Positions 35,771 to 43,611 of a DNA stretch of 64,000 bases are shown one piece after another (the first letter of the stretch is position 1; every line of letters begins with the position of its first letter). Below the pieces are notes generated by a model that made no database searches, was not told where the DNA came from, and was given only the letters and a program-made list of their open reading frames with translations. A program made the translations under genes and the position numbers. The stretch lies in contig JAGACA010000007.1 of NCBI GenBank assembly GCA_017614315.1, positions 148,725 to 212,724 on the forward strand. The letters are read 5' to 3'. The stretch comes from Clostridia bacterium. Its GTDB lineage: Bacteria; Bacillota; Clostridia; Christensenellales; CAG-138.

Positions 35771-37127
35771 TTTTATCTCCGAAAACGATCCGTCTTTTAT
35801 TATAATGCCTTCGCGGGCTTTTTTCAAACATTTTATACTCGGCGACGTCTCTTTTTACGATCCGGGAAAGCGAAAGGAGCATCGCGACGTTCGGCAGCGC
35901 CATCAAATAATTCAAGGCCTCACCCGCGCGCCACACCGAAGAAACGGGCAGAACTGCGCCGATAACGACGGGAATGAGAAAAACGATCCTGAACGGGATC
36001 GCGCTCATTTCGCCGAAAAGGTATTTTACACAGCTTTCGCCGCAGACCGACCAAGCGATTATCGATGTGAAGGCGAAAACGAGTATCATCGCCGAGACGA
36101 AGACCTCCGAAAACGTGCCGAGTGCAGGGCGGAGCGCCTGCGCGACCAGCGCCGCCCCGGACGCGTCGGCGTCGCCGTACGGTATCGCGATCCCGCTTGA
36201 TAAGAGCGCGAGCGCGGTGAGCGTGCACATTACCATCGTGTCGAAGAACACCTCGAATATCCCGATCATGCCCTGCCTGACCGGATCGGTGTCGTTCGCG
36301 TTTGCGTGCGCCATAGGCGCGGAGCCGACGCCCGCCTCGTTTGAATAAACGCCCCTTGCCGCGCCGACGCGGAGCGCGCGAAGGAACAGAGCGGAGCTGA
36401 TCCCGCCCGCCGCGGGACGCAGCCCGAAAGCGGAGGACGCTATCGATAAAAGCACCGCGGGGATCCGCTTTATATTCATTATGATCACCGTGACCGCCGC
36501 CAGGGCGTATATGACCGCCATCACGGGCACCGCCTTCTCCGACACGCGGCCGATCCTCACGGCGCCGCCGAATATGACGAGCGCGGTCAGCGCAGCGGCC
36601 GCGAGCCCCGAAACGACGAGCACGGGAAGTCTCCCAACGCCGGGGGATAACGCCGAGGCCGTGCTTAAGACCGAGTTCGCGACGGTATTGGACTGCACGA
36701 GCCCCGTCCCGACCGTACAGGACAGCGCGCCGAACACGGCGAACGCGGCGGCGAGCGGCCTGAACCTCTTTCCCATGCCGCGCTCGATGCATACCATGGC
36801 GCCGCCTCTGAAGCGCACAGCGAGTGCTATCTCCGAAAACTTCGTCGCCATGCCGAAAACCGCCGCGACCCACATCCAGAACACCGCTCCGGGCCCGCCC
36901 GTCACGATCGCGCCCGCGACGCCCGCGATGTTGGCCGTGCCGATCGACCCGGCAAGCGCCGTCGCAGTCGCCTGAAAGCTCGTCACGCCCTCGCCGCTGC
37001 CGCTATCCGAAAACGCCGCGCGTACGGCGGGAAAGAAATGCGTGAACTGAATAAAGCCCGTCGGGAAGGAAAGAAAGATCCCCGCGCCGATCAGCACGAA
37101 CGCCATTATCTCGCCGAAAAAGTCCAT
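35754..37127 (-). CDS. Sodium:alanine/glycine symporter (AgcS family)
   Basis: 457 residues with about ten or more hydrophobic helices. Signature segments [24 protein letters not shown] and [14 protein letters not shown] mark the AgcS (SSF-related) family that imports alanine or glycine with sodium. It starts the minus-strand operon. No good ribosome site or promoter is evident upstream, which is shared with the divergent lplA-M20 gene. Confidence 0.92.
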   Translation of the reverse strand: MDFFGEIMAFVLIGAGIFLSFPTGFIQFTHFFPAVRAAFSDSGSGEGVTSFQATATALAGSIGTANIAGVAGAIVTGGPGAVFWMWVAAVFGMATKFSEIALAVRFRGGAMVCIERGMGKRFRPLAAAFAVFGALSCTVGTGLVQSNTVANSVLSTASALSPGVGRLPVLVVSGLAAAALTALVIFGGAVRIGRVSEKAVPVMAVIYALAAVTVIIMNIKRIPAVLLSIASSAFGLRPAAGGISSALFLRALRVGAARGVYSNEAGVGSAPMAHANANDTDPVRQGMIGIFEVFFDTMVMCTLTALALLSSGIAIPYGDADASGAALVAQALRPALGTFSEVFVSAMILVFAFTSIIAWSVCGESCVKYLFGEMSAIPFRIVFLIPVVIGAVLPVSSVWRAGEALNYLMALPNVAMLLSLSRIVKRDVAEYKMFEKSPRRHYNKRRIVFGDKNGAES

Positions 37128-37190
37128 AAGGAACCATATGCACGATCCGGCGGGACGATTCCCCGAAGCTTAAAACATGCGCGTCCCCGC

Positions 37191-37219
37191 TTGAAAAAGG
37201 AGCGGCTTCGGAGTATAAT
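37191..37219 (+). promoter_or_regulatory. Promoter giving a leaderless lplA-M20 mRNA
   Basis: -35 TTGAAA at 37191-37196, 17-base spacer, -10 TATAAT at 37214-37219. The ATG at 37227 is seven bases after the -10, so the transcript would begin at or one base before the start codon. Confidence 0.8.
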
Positions 37220-37226
37220 CCAAAGC

Positions 37227-39311
37227 ATGAACAGGATAATTGTAAGCGAAATAGGCGACGGCTTTTTCAATCTCGCGCTGGACGGCTTCCTGCTTGAAAA
37301 ACACAGGTCGGGAGAGCTTTCGGGCGTCACGCTTTATTTCTTCGTCAATTCCGACGCCGTGATAGTCGGCAGGAATCAGAACGCGTGGCGCGAATGCGAC
37401 GTCGAGCGCATGGAAAAGGACGGCGTTCAGCTTGTAAGAAGGCATACGGGCGGCGGCGCGGTCTATCATGACCGCGGCAATCTCAATTTCTCGTTCATAA
37501 CGGACGAGAAGCTTTATGACAAGGATAAACAGAACGCGGTCGTCCTGTCCGCGCTCGCGTCGCTCGGCATCGACGCCGAGGTCAACGGCAGGAACGACGT
37601 CACCGTCGGCGGGTACAAGATATCGGGCTGCGCATACGCGCTCTCGGGGACTGCCCGCGGCATGCACGGCACGCTGCTTATAGACACGGACACGGAAAGG
37701 CTCGGCGCGTACCTCACGCCATCCGCCGCAAAGCTCGAGGCGAAGGGGATCAAAAGCGTCAGATCGCGCGTAAAGAACCTCGCCGAGATAGCTCCCGTCA
37801 CCGTCGAGACCGTTAGGGACGCCATAATAGACGCGTTCGAAAAAGCCTACGGCGACTGCGAAAAACCGGCGTTCGTGCGCTCGCATTCCGATCCGTGCCT
37901 CACCCCGCACGAGGCGTTCGAGAGGGAATACGAAAAGCAGCGCTCGTGGGAATGGCGCATGGGCAAGACGCCCGCGTTCGATCACACCCTTGAGGGCAGG
38001 CTGTCCTTCGGCGAATTCGGGCTCGCGCTGCGCATAAAAGACGGGCGTATCGCCTCGTCGGAGCTCTGCACGGACGCGCTCGATACGACGCTGCCCTCGG
38101 AGATAACGGGGCTGCTCTCGGGCGTCAGGTTCGACCGCGCCTCGATGATCGCCGCGCTCGAAAGGGGCGGAGCCGCGGCACGGGAGCTTGCGGGATACAT
38201 ACGCGAGAAAGGCGAAGCCATGCTTACGGAAAAAGAAAAGGAGCTTATTATATCCGCAAGGCGCGCGCTCCACGCGGCGCCGGAGCTTTCGGGACGCGAA
38301 ACGCGCACGAAGGAGTACCTCATAAGTTTTATAAAGAAAAACACCTCGCTTGCAGTGCACGACATGGGCGCGTGGTTCTATGCGAAGTACGACGAGGGAG
38401 CGGACAGGACGGTCGCGGTCAGAGCCGATATCGACGCCGTGTGCGTCGAAGGCGCGGCGCGGCATCTATGCGGGCACGACGGACATTCGGCCTCGCTCCT
38501 GGGACTTGCCATGCTTCTTGGCAAAAGGCCGATCGGCAGGAACGTGATACTCCTCTTTCAGCATGCCGAGGAGACCGGCGCGGGGGCGAAGGAGTGCCTT
38601 AAGCTGTTCGATCTCGAAAAGGTCGACGCCGTTATCGGCTGCCATAACATACCGGGAAGACCGATGGGCACGGCGCTCATAAAGGGCGGGACCTTTGCCT
38701 GCGCTTCCTGCGGGATGGATATCTCGCTCAGCGGGAAACCCACGCACGCGGCGTATCCCGAAAACGGTCTGAACCCGTCGGAAGCGCTCGCGCTTTTGAC
38801 GCTGAAGGCGGGCGAGCTCGCGAATAAGACCGCGGAGAAGCATGCGTGCATGACGCTGTCGACGGTCGTCGGCATGAGGGCGGGGGAGAGAGCGTTCGGC
38901 GTCGCGGCGTCCGAAGCGAGCCTGTGGCTCACGCTCCGCTCGGAAAAAACGGAGGCGCTCGACGAGCTCATACTGCGCATGAAGGAATACGCTTCGCTCA
39001 TTGCAAAAGAAAAAGGGCTCGCCCTCGAGATAAAGCTCGAGGACGTGTTCCCTGCGACGGTCAACGACGGCGCGCTCCTTGAAAAGGCGGAGCGGCTGTT
39101 CAAAAAGGAATTGATCGATTATGCATACCTTGACGAGCCCTTCCGCTGGTCGGAGGATTTCGGGCATTACCTAAAGCGCGCGCCCGCGTTCTTCTTCGGC
39201 GTCGGCTCGGGCGAGGATACCGCCCCGCTCCACACCGAGCGCTATTCCTACCCGGACGAACTTGCCCCGCTCACCGCGGAATTGATGTATAAGCTGGCGA
39301 AGGGATCGTGA
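37227..39311 (+). CDS. Lipoate-protein ligase A fused to an M20-family hydrolase
   Basis: 694 residues from ATG 37227; a longer frame to 37038 crosses the promoter. Residues 1 to about 331 are a full LplA: RRHTGGGAVYHDRGNLN, VGGYKISG with the catalytic lysine, HGTLLIDTD and the accessory-domain EWRMGKTP.FDH. From residue 332 an M20D amidohydrolase follows, with the ALHAAPELSGRETRT, DIDAV, LCGHDGH, FQHAEETGAG, GCHNIPG and SGKPTHAAYP motifs. LplA attaches lipoate to lysines; M20 enzymes hydrolyse amide bonds. The internal ATG at 38220 has AGAAAGG upstream, so the hydrolase might also be made alone. No lipoyl-dependent enzyme is in the window. Confidence 0.92.
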   Translation: MNRIIVSEIGDGFFNLALDGFLLEKHRSGELSGVTLYFFVNSDAVIVGRNQNAWRECDVERMEKDGVQLVRRHTGGGAVYHDRGNLNFSFITDEKLYDKDKQNAVVLSALASLGIDAEVNGRNDVTVGGYKISGCAYALSGTARGMHGTLLIDTDTERLGAYLTPSAAKLEAKGIKSVRSRVKNLAEIAPVTVETVRDAIIDAFEKAYGDCEKPAFVRSHSDPCLTPHEAFEREYEKQRSWEWRMGKTPAFDHTLEGRLSFGEFGLALRIKDGRIASSELCTDALDTTLPSEITGLLSGVRFDRASMIAALERGGAAARELAGYIREKGEAMLTEKEKELIISARRALHAAPELSGRETRTKEYLISFIKKNTSLAVHDMGAWFYAKYDEGADRTVAVRADIDAVCVEGAARHLCGHDGHSASLLGLAMLLGKRPIGRNVILLFQHAEETGAGAKECLKLFDLEKVDAVIGCHNIPGRPMGTALIKGGTFACASCGMDISLSGKPTHAAYPENGLNPSEALALLTLKAGELANKTAEKHACMTLSTVVGMRAGERAFGVAASEASLWLTLRSEKTEALDELILRMKEYASLIAKEKGLALEIKLEDVFPATVNDGALLEKAERLFKKELIDYAYLDEPFRWSEDFGHYLKRAPAFFFGVGSGEDTAPLHTERYSYPDELAPLTAELMYKLAKGS

Positions 39312-39540
39312 TTCCGGGGAATTGGGACGCCTCCGCTTCACAGATAAACGTTTGCTTTCCGACTTTGTTTGAGAGATCGTGCCCCCGGCTGGGGCGTTTG
39401 GACACTTTCGGGCTGACCTCGTCGGCACAGCCGACGAGGCGGATCTCACCCGCGCAGCGAGAACTGTTTTTATATCCTGCCTGCGTGCCGCTGCGCTTTG
39501 AGTTTTTCCTTTCGAAAAAACTCGACGGATACGAAACAAT
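39312..39540. other. Intergenic region without a recognised gene
   Basis: About 230 bases between the lplA-M20 stop and the tRNA terminator. A perfect inverted repeat CCTCGTCGGC-ACA-GCCGACGAGG lies at 39417-39439 and a smaller GCCCC/GGGGC pair at 39381-39395; neither has a clear U-run. Open frames here are short and lack ribosome sites. Confidence 0.5.
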
Positions 39541-39566
39541 AAAAGGATCGCGGTGCGATCCTTTTA
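39541..39566 (-). terminator. Terminator of the tRNA-Glu gene
   Basis: AAAGGATCGC and GCGATCCTTT form a 10-base-pair stem around a 3-base loop, with T-rich flanks downstream on the minus strand. Confidence 0.75.
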
Positions 39567-39571
39567 TTGTT

Positions 39572-39647
39572 TGGTACCTGGTAGGGGAGTCGAACCCCTG
39601 TTACCGCCGTGAGAGGGCAGCGTCCTAGGCCACTAGACCAACCAGGC
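39572..39647 (-). tRNA. tRNA-Glu (anticodon CTC)
   Basis: The 76-base gene folds into a full cloverleaf. Acceptor GCCTGGT pairs with ACCAGGT (first pair G-U), anticodon loop CTCTCAC gives anticodon CTC, T loop TTCGACT, and 3' CCA is encoded. Its sequence closely follows the usual tRNA-Glu backbone around GGCGGTAACAGGGG. A promoter lies upstream and a terminator downstream on the minus strand. Confidence 0.95.
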
Positions 39648-39682
39648 ATATATGTAAACCGCTTTTTGGGCGGGCATTGACT

Positions 39683-39710
39683 ATTATACAGATTTACCGC
39701 CGTTTGTCAA
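39683..39710 (-). promoter_or_regulatory. Promoter of tRNA-Glu
   Basis: Minus strand: -35 TTGACA (39710-39705), 16-base spacer, -10 TATAAT (39688-39683). Confidence 0.85.
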
Positions 39711-39767
39711 TAGCAGTCCAAGATATATTTTCGAAAAAATTTTTTCACAGCAATCCCAAAATAGAGG

Positions 39768-39796
39768 TTGAAACCGGATCGATCATATAGTATAAT
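39768..39796 (+). promoter_or_regulatory. Promoter of the dockerin gene
   Basis: -35 TTGAAA at 39768-39773, 17-base spacer, -10 TATAAT at 39791-39796. Predicted leader about 60 bases with an AGGAGG ribosome site. Confidence 0.85.
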
Positions 39797-39864
39797 GTAT
39801 ATGTATACTTGTGGTCATGCGTATGGCCGACATAATGTACTAATCTTTTCAGGAGGAAAACAAC

Positions 39865-41901
39865 ATGACAAGAAAACTCTTGAGCATCCTCGTTGCCGTC
39901 ATCATGGTGATGGCTCTCGTTCCGATCGGCGCTCTCGCAGCAGGGCATGCCGCGGCCGAGACCGCCAACGTGTCAGAGTTTGCAAAGAAGTCCGAAAGGA
40001 ACCCGCGCACTGCGGCTAATACGGACGAGTATGTCAAAACGTTCCGTGCGCCCGAGCGTACTGCGGCTGAAACGGAACGCGACAACGTGATCACCTCGGT
40101 CGAGGTCACCGGCTTTGCTGCTCCCGAATGGGGCGCGGCCATCAATACCGCCGCCTATGCCGTTCCCGACGGAGCGCATTATTCGATTCACGAGGCCAAT
40201 TGGGCTTACTGGGGATCCAGGGCGACTTGGCTGAATGAGGGCGACCTGTTCAATAACGATAAGGTGTACTATTACTGCTCGATAGAGATCGTGCCCGATG
40301 ACGGATACACCTTTGCCGATGACGTCAACATCCTCATCAACGGCAGCACTCAGTATGTCGATCCCGCCTATTCCGGGTATGACGCGGATTATGAAATGTT
40401 CTTTGTCTGCACCATCGACTTCACGGTAGACAATCCCAATCCGCCCGATGAGGAGCACACCATTACCAAGATCGAGGTCAACGGTTTCGTCGAGCCCGCG
40501 TGGAAAGCTTATGCCGACACTTCCGTGCTGACCGTTCCCGCCGGCGCTCACTATTCCATCGATCCGAATTACACGCTGTGGTTCTGGTACTATGGCTGGG
40601 ACAGCGGTTATCTTGAAAACGACGACGTTTTCGACGACGATTCCGTTTACTACTATCTCCAGGTTGCGATCGTTCCCGAGGACGGCTATACGTTTGACGA
40701 GAACGCCGAGTTCCTCATCAACGGCTCCGACGAGTTCATCGATGAAAGCGGCTATGCCGCCACCTACGGTCTCTTCTATGCTATCACCGACAACTTCACG
40801 GTCGTTAACCCCAACGCCATACTGACCGTCGAGGTCAACTATAACGATCCCGTCTGGGGCGGAACGATTGAAGATACCGAGGTCTCCATCCCCGAGGACG
40901 CTGATTACGAGATCCTCGAATACTACTGGGAATGGGAAGAAGGAGAGGATTATGACGATCTCTACGAGGACGAACTGTTCGACAGCGAGACCAGGCGCTA
41001 CTACCTATACATCGCGCTCGCTCCTCTCGGCGAGCATGACTTCAGCGGCTATACCACCGCTCTGGTAAACGGCGATCCGTACATTGCCGATCCCGATTAC
41101 ACCGGGTATTATTCGGACTACCATGTGTTCGTGATCAACACCATGTACTACACCGTGACCGATCCCGACACCACCGTCGCCGTATTCGATTTCGATACCG
41201 ATCCTCTTGCCGAGGGCTGGAAGTTCATCGATAAGGACAACGATCATGTGACCGACTGCAACTGGTATTGGTTCAATTATCCCGATTCCTCCTCTTACTT
41301 CTACAGCTATCAGGGCAAGGGCCTCATCACCTCTGCGTCCTGGGCTTCCGGTTACGGCGCTCTTGAGCCCGACAACTGGGCGATCTCTCCCGCCGTTACC
41401 GGCGCGACCGAAATGAGCTTCTATGTATCCGCTTCCAGCGCCTACTGGTGCGAGGAACACTTCGCGGTATACGCGGGCACCGCTCCGAGACCCGATCAGA
41501 TGACCGAAGTCTTTGCCGAGACCGAAGCGACCGGCGAGTATGTAAGGTATGAAGTCGATCTCTCCGAGTTTGCCGGCCAGACGATCTACATCGGCTTCCG
41601 TCATTTCAACTGCGTCGATAACTACAGGCTCGAGATCGACCATGTCGTTCTCTCGAGGCCCGTTGTATGGGGCGACGCCGACTGTGACGCTCAGCTCACC
41701 GCTGCAGACTCGCTCCTGATCATGCGTCTGGTTCAGGGCATTATCACCGAGGACGACATCGACGTCAGGTTCCTTGACGTCAACGCCGACGGCAAGATCG
41801 ACCTGGTCGACGCGCTGCTTGTACTCCGCAAGGTTATGGGCATCTTCACCGATCCGTTCCCCGCGGAGGCGTCAGTCGATCCCGAACCCAAAGGCGTCTG
41901 A
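39865..41901 (+). CDS. Secreted dockerin protein with three repeats and a cleaved-adhesin domain
   Basis: 678 residues. A signal peptide (about 1-26, ending ALA) is followed by three repeats of about 115 residues starting near ITSVEV, ITKIEV and ILTVEV, each with a VP.GAHYSI- or IPEDADYEI-like strand, a YYY.-IVPDDGYTF-like segment and an INGS or VNGD turn. A choice-of-anchor J/cleaved-adhesin domain (EPDNWAISPAV, YIGFRHFNC) follows, then a type I dockerin whose calcium loops are DADCDAQLTAAD and DVNADGKIDLVD. No sortase motif is present, so attachment would go through a cohesin elsewhere. The repeats' binding target is unknown. Confidence 0.85.
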   Translation: MTRKLLSILVAVIMVMALVPIGALAAGHAAAETANVSEFAKKSERNPRTAANTDEYVKTFRAPERTAAETERDNVITSVEVTGFAAPEWGAAINTAAYAVPDGAHYSIHEANWAYWGSRATWLNEGDLFNNDKVYYYCSIEIVPDDGYTFADDVNILINGSTQYVDPAYSGYDADYEMFFVCTIDFTVDNPNPPDEEHTITKIEVNGFVEPAWKAYADTSVLTVPAGAHYSIDPNYTLWFWYYGWDSGYLENDDVFDDDSVYYYLQVAIVPEDGYTFDENAEFLINGSDEFIDESGYAATYGLFYAITDNFTVVNPNAILTVEVNYNDPVWGGTIEDTEVSIPEDADYEILEYYWEWEEGEDYDDLYEDELFDSETRRYYLYIALAPLGEHDFSGYTTALVNGDPYIADPDYTGYYSDYHVFVINTMYYTVTDPDTTVAVFDFDTDPLAEGWKFIDKDNDHVTDCNWYWFNYPDSSSYFYSYQGKGLITSASWASGYGALEPDNWAISPAVTGATEMSFYVSASSAYWCEEHFAVYAGTAPRPDQMTEVFAETEATGEYVRYEVDLSEFAGQTIYIGFRHFNCVDNYRLEIDHVVLSRPVVWGDADCDAQLTAADSLLIMRLVQGIITEDDIDVRFLDVNADGKIDLVDALLVLRKVMGIFTDPFPAEASVDPEPKGV

Positions 41902-41914
41902 TCAAACTATGACA

Positions 41915-41949
41915 TTAAGGCTCCGTGCCAAAAGGCGCGGAGCCTTTTT
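41915..41949 (+). terminator. Terminator of the dockerin gene
   Basis: A 13-base-pair stem (41917-41929 with 41934-41946) around AAAA ends in TTTTTAT. Confidence 0.92.
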
Positions 41950-41965
41950 ATATTTTCCTTATGTA

Positions 41966-41994
41966 TTGAAATCACGAAATACTTGCGATATAAT
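41966..41994 (+). promoter_or_regulatory. Promoter of glyA
   Basis: -35 TTGAAA at 41966-41971, 17-base spacer, -10 TATAAT at 41989-41994. The leader of about 35 bases is too short for a glycine riboswitch. Confidence 0.88.
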
Positions 41995-42035
41995 CTATCT
42001 ATCCCAATATCGGAAAAACTAAATGGAGGCATTTC

Positions 42036-43274
42036 ATGATTCAGTTTGACCTTATCCGCGCGCACGATCCCGAGCTCTGCGATTATATGGAGCAGGAGCT
42101 TGCCCGTCAGCGCGACCATCTGGAGCTCATCGCATCCGAGAACTTCGTTTCAGAGACCGTAATGGCCTGCATGGGCAGCCATCTTACCAACAAGTACGCC
42201 GAGGGTTATCCCGGAAAGCGCTACTACGGCGGCTGTGAAAAGGTCGACATGGTCGAAGACCTCGCAAGGGAAAGGGCAAAGCTGCTCTTCGGCGCAGATC
42301 ACGCCAACGTCCAGCCCCATTCCGGCGCGCAGGCCAACCTCTCCGTTTACTTCGCGCTCCTCAATCCCGGTGACACCATCCTCGGCATGAACCTCTCCCA
42401 CGGCGGCCACCTCACCCACGGCAGCCCCGTCAACATGAGCGGCAAGTATTTCCACTTTGTGCCCTACGGCGTCTCCGACGTGGACGAGCGCATCGATTAT
42501 GACGAGCTCGAAAGGCTCGCCGTCGAAAACCGGCCCAAGATGATCGTCGCTGGCGCCAGCGCGTATCCCCGCGCCATCGACTTCGAGCGCATCTCCAAGA
42601 TCGCCCAGAAGGTCGGCGCGATCTTCATGGTCGATATGGCTCACATCGCCGGCCTTGTAGCCGCGGGTCTGCACATGAACCCCGTGCCCTATGCCGACGT
42701 CGTCACCTCCACCACGCATAAGACCCTTCGCGGTCCCCGCGGCGGCATGATCCTCTGCAAGGAGCAGTACGCCAAGGCCATCGACAAGGGCATTTTCCCG
42801 GGCACCCAGGGCGGTCCGCTCATGCACATCATCGCCGCCAAGGCCGCCTGCTACGGCGAGGCCTTAAAGCCCGAGTTCAAGGCGTATCAGCAGCAGGTCG
42901 TCAGGAATGCCGCCGTCCTCGCCGAGTCCCTTGCGGATAACGGCATGAGGATCGTCTCCGGCGGTACCGACAACCACCTCATGCTCGTCGACCTCACCCC
43001 CGTCGGACGCACCGGCAAGGACGTCGAGCATTGGCTCGACGCGGCGAACATCACCGTCAACAAGAACACCATCCCCAAGGAGACTCTGAGCCCCTTCGTT
43101 ACCAGCGGTCTGAGGATCGGCACCCCCGCCGTCACCACCCGCGGCTTCAAGGAGGATGATATGAAGATCATCGGTTCCCTTATCGCCAGGGTCGCTCTCG
43201 AGGGCGAGACCGCGATCCCCGAGGTCAAGGCAAAGGTCATTGAGCTCACCAACGCTCATCCCCTTTACGAATGA
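42036..43274 (+). CDS. glyA: Serine hydroxymethyltransferase
   Basis: 412 residues, the usual length. The early [12 protein letters not shown] and the PLP lysine segment [15 protein letters not shown] are diagnostic. It interconverts serine and glycine with transfer of one carbon to tetrahydrofolate. AAATGGAGG precedes the ATG. A strong promoter and terminator flank the gene, so it is transcribed alone. Confidence 0.97.
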   Translation: MIQFDLIRAHDPELCDYMEQELARQRDHLELIASENFVSETVMACMGSHLTNKYAEGYPGKRYYGGCEKVDMVEDLARERAKLLFGADHANVQPHSGAQANLSVYFALLNPGDTILGMNLSHGGHLTHGSPVNMSGKYFHFVPYGVSDVDERIDYDELERLAVENRPKMIVAGASAYPRAIDFERISKIAQKVGAIFMVDMAHIAGLVAAGLHMNPVPYADVVTSTTHKTLRGPRGGMILCKEQYAKAIDKGIFPGTQGGPLMHIIAAKAACYGEALKPEFKAYQQQVVRNAAVLAESLADNGMRIVSGGTDNHLMLVDLTPVGRTGKDVEHWLDAANITVNKNTIPKETLSPFVTSGLRIGTPAVTTRGFKEDDMKIIGSLIARVALEGETAIPEVKAKVIELTNAHPLYE

Positions 43275-43295
43275 TCGCAGGCCGAAACAAGCCGT

Positions 43296-43330
43296 GCGGG
43301 AAAGCATAAGCTTTCCCGCTTTTTTTATTT
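43296..43330 (+). terminator. Terminator of glyA
   Basis: GCGGGAAAGC at 43296-43305 pairs with GCTTTCCCGC at 43310-43319 around ATAA, followed by seven T's. Confidence 0.93.
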
Positions 43331-43335
43331 TTTTA

Positions 43336-43364
43336 TTGTTTACGACAATGTTTTGTGGTATTAT
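43336..43364 (+). promoter_or_regulatory. Promoter of the six-gene operon
   Basis: -35 TTGTTT at 43336-43341, 17-base spacer, -10 TATTAT at 43359-43364; predicted start about 43371, before the small membrane protein gene. Confidence 0.65.
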
Positions 43365-43398
43365 TATTCTGTTAAAAAATGTGCCGAGGTTTGACTTG

Positions 43399-43611
43399 AT
43401 GAGAAGATTGACGGCGTGGATCGGTATCGTGCTCGCAGCGGCGGGATTCGCCCTGCTCGTACTCTCTATCTGGCTCAACATCTATTACCTGATCCCCATC
43501 GGGATGATACTCGCGGCGTTCATCGCGCTCCTTATCGCGAAGAGGATGCCGTCCGACGCGGATAAGGGCAGGGACGCTGAACCACAGGAAGGGGAGGACG
43601 CCCGTGAGTAA
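43399..43611 (+). CDS. Small two-helix membrane protein
   Basis: 70 residues from ATG 43399, which has GAGGT 8 bases upstream; the longer frame crosses the glyA terminator and promoter. Two hydrophobic helices (about 7-27 and 30-47) are followed by a charged acidic C-terminus. The end overlaps the ABC exporter start by 8 bases, suggesting that it is coupled to and may assist that transporter. Family not recognised. Confidence 0.7.
   Translation: MRRLTAWIGIVLAAAGFALLVLSIWLNIYYLIPIGMILAAFIALLIAKRMPSDADKGRDAEPQEGEDARE

Noticed and set aside
37038-37226. A 63-residue N-terminal extension of the LplA-M20 protein
   Set aside because: It overlaps the agcS gene and promoter and shows no homology; LplA proteins begin at the Met at 37227.
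39308-39628. A 106-residue plus-strand frame running into the tRNA-Glu locus
   Set aside because: It crosses the tRNA terminator and reads the tRNA antisense; it is a common type of spurious prediction.
42001-42035. A glycine riboswitch before glyA
   Set aside because: The predicted leader is only about 35 bases, too short for any such aptamer.
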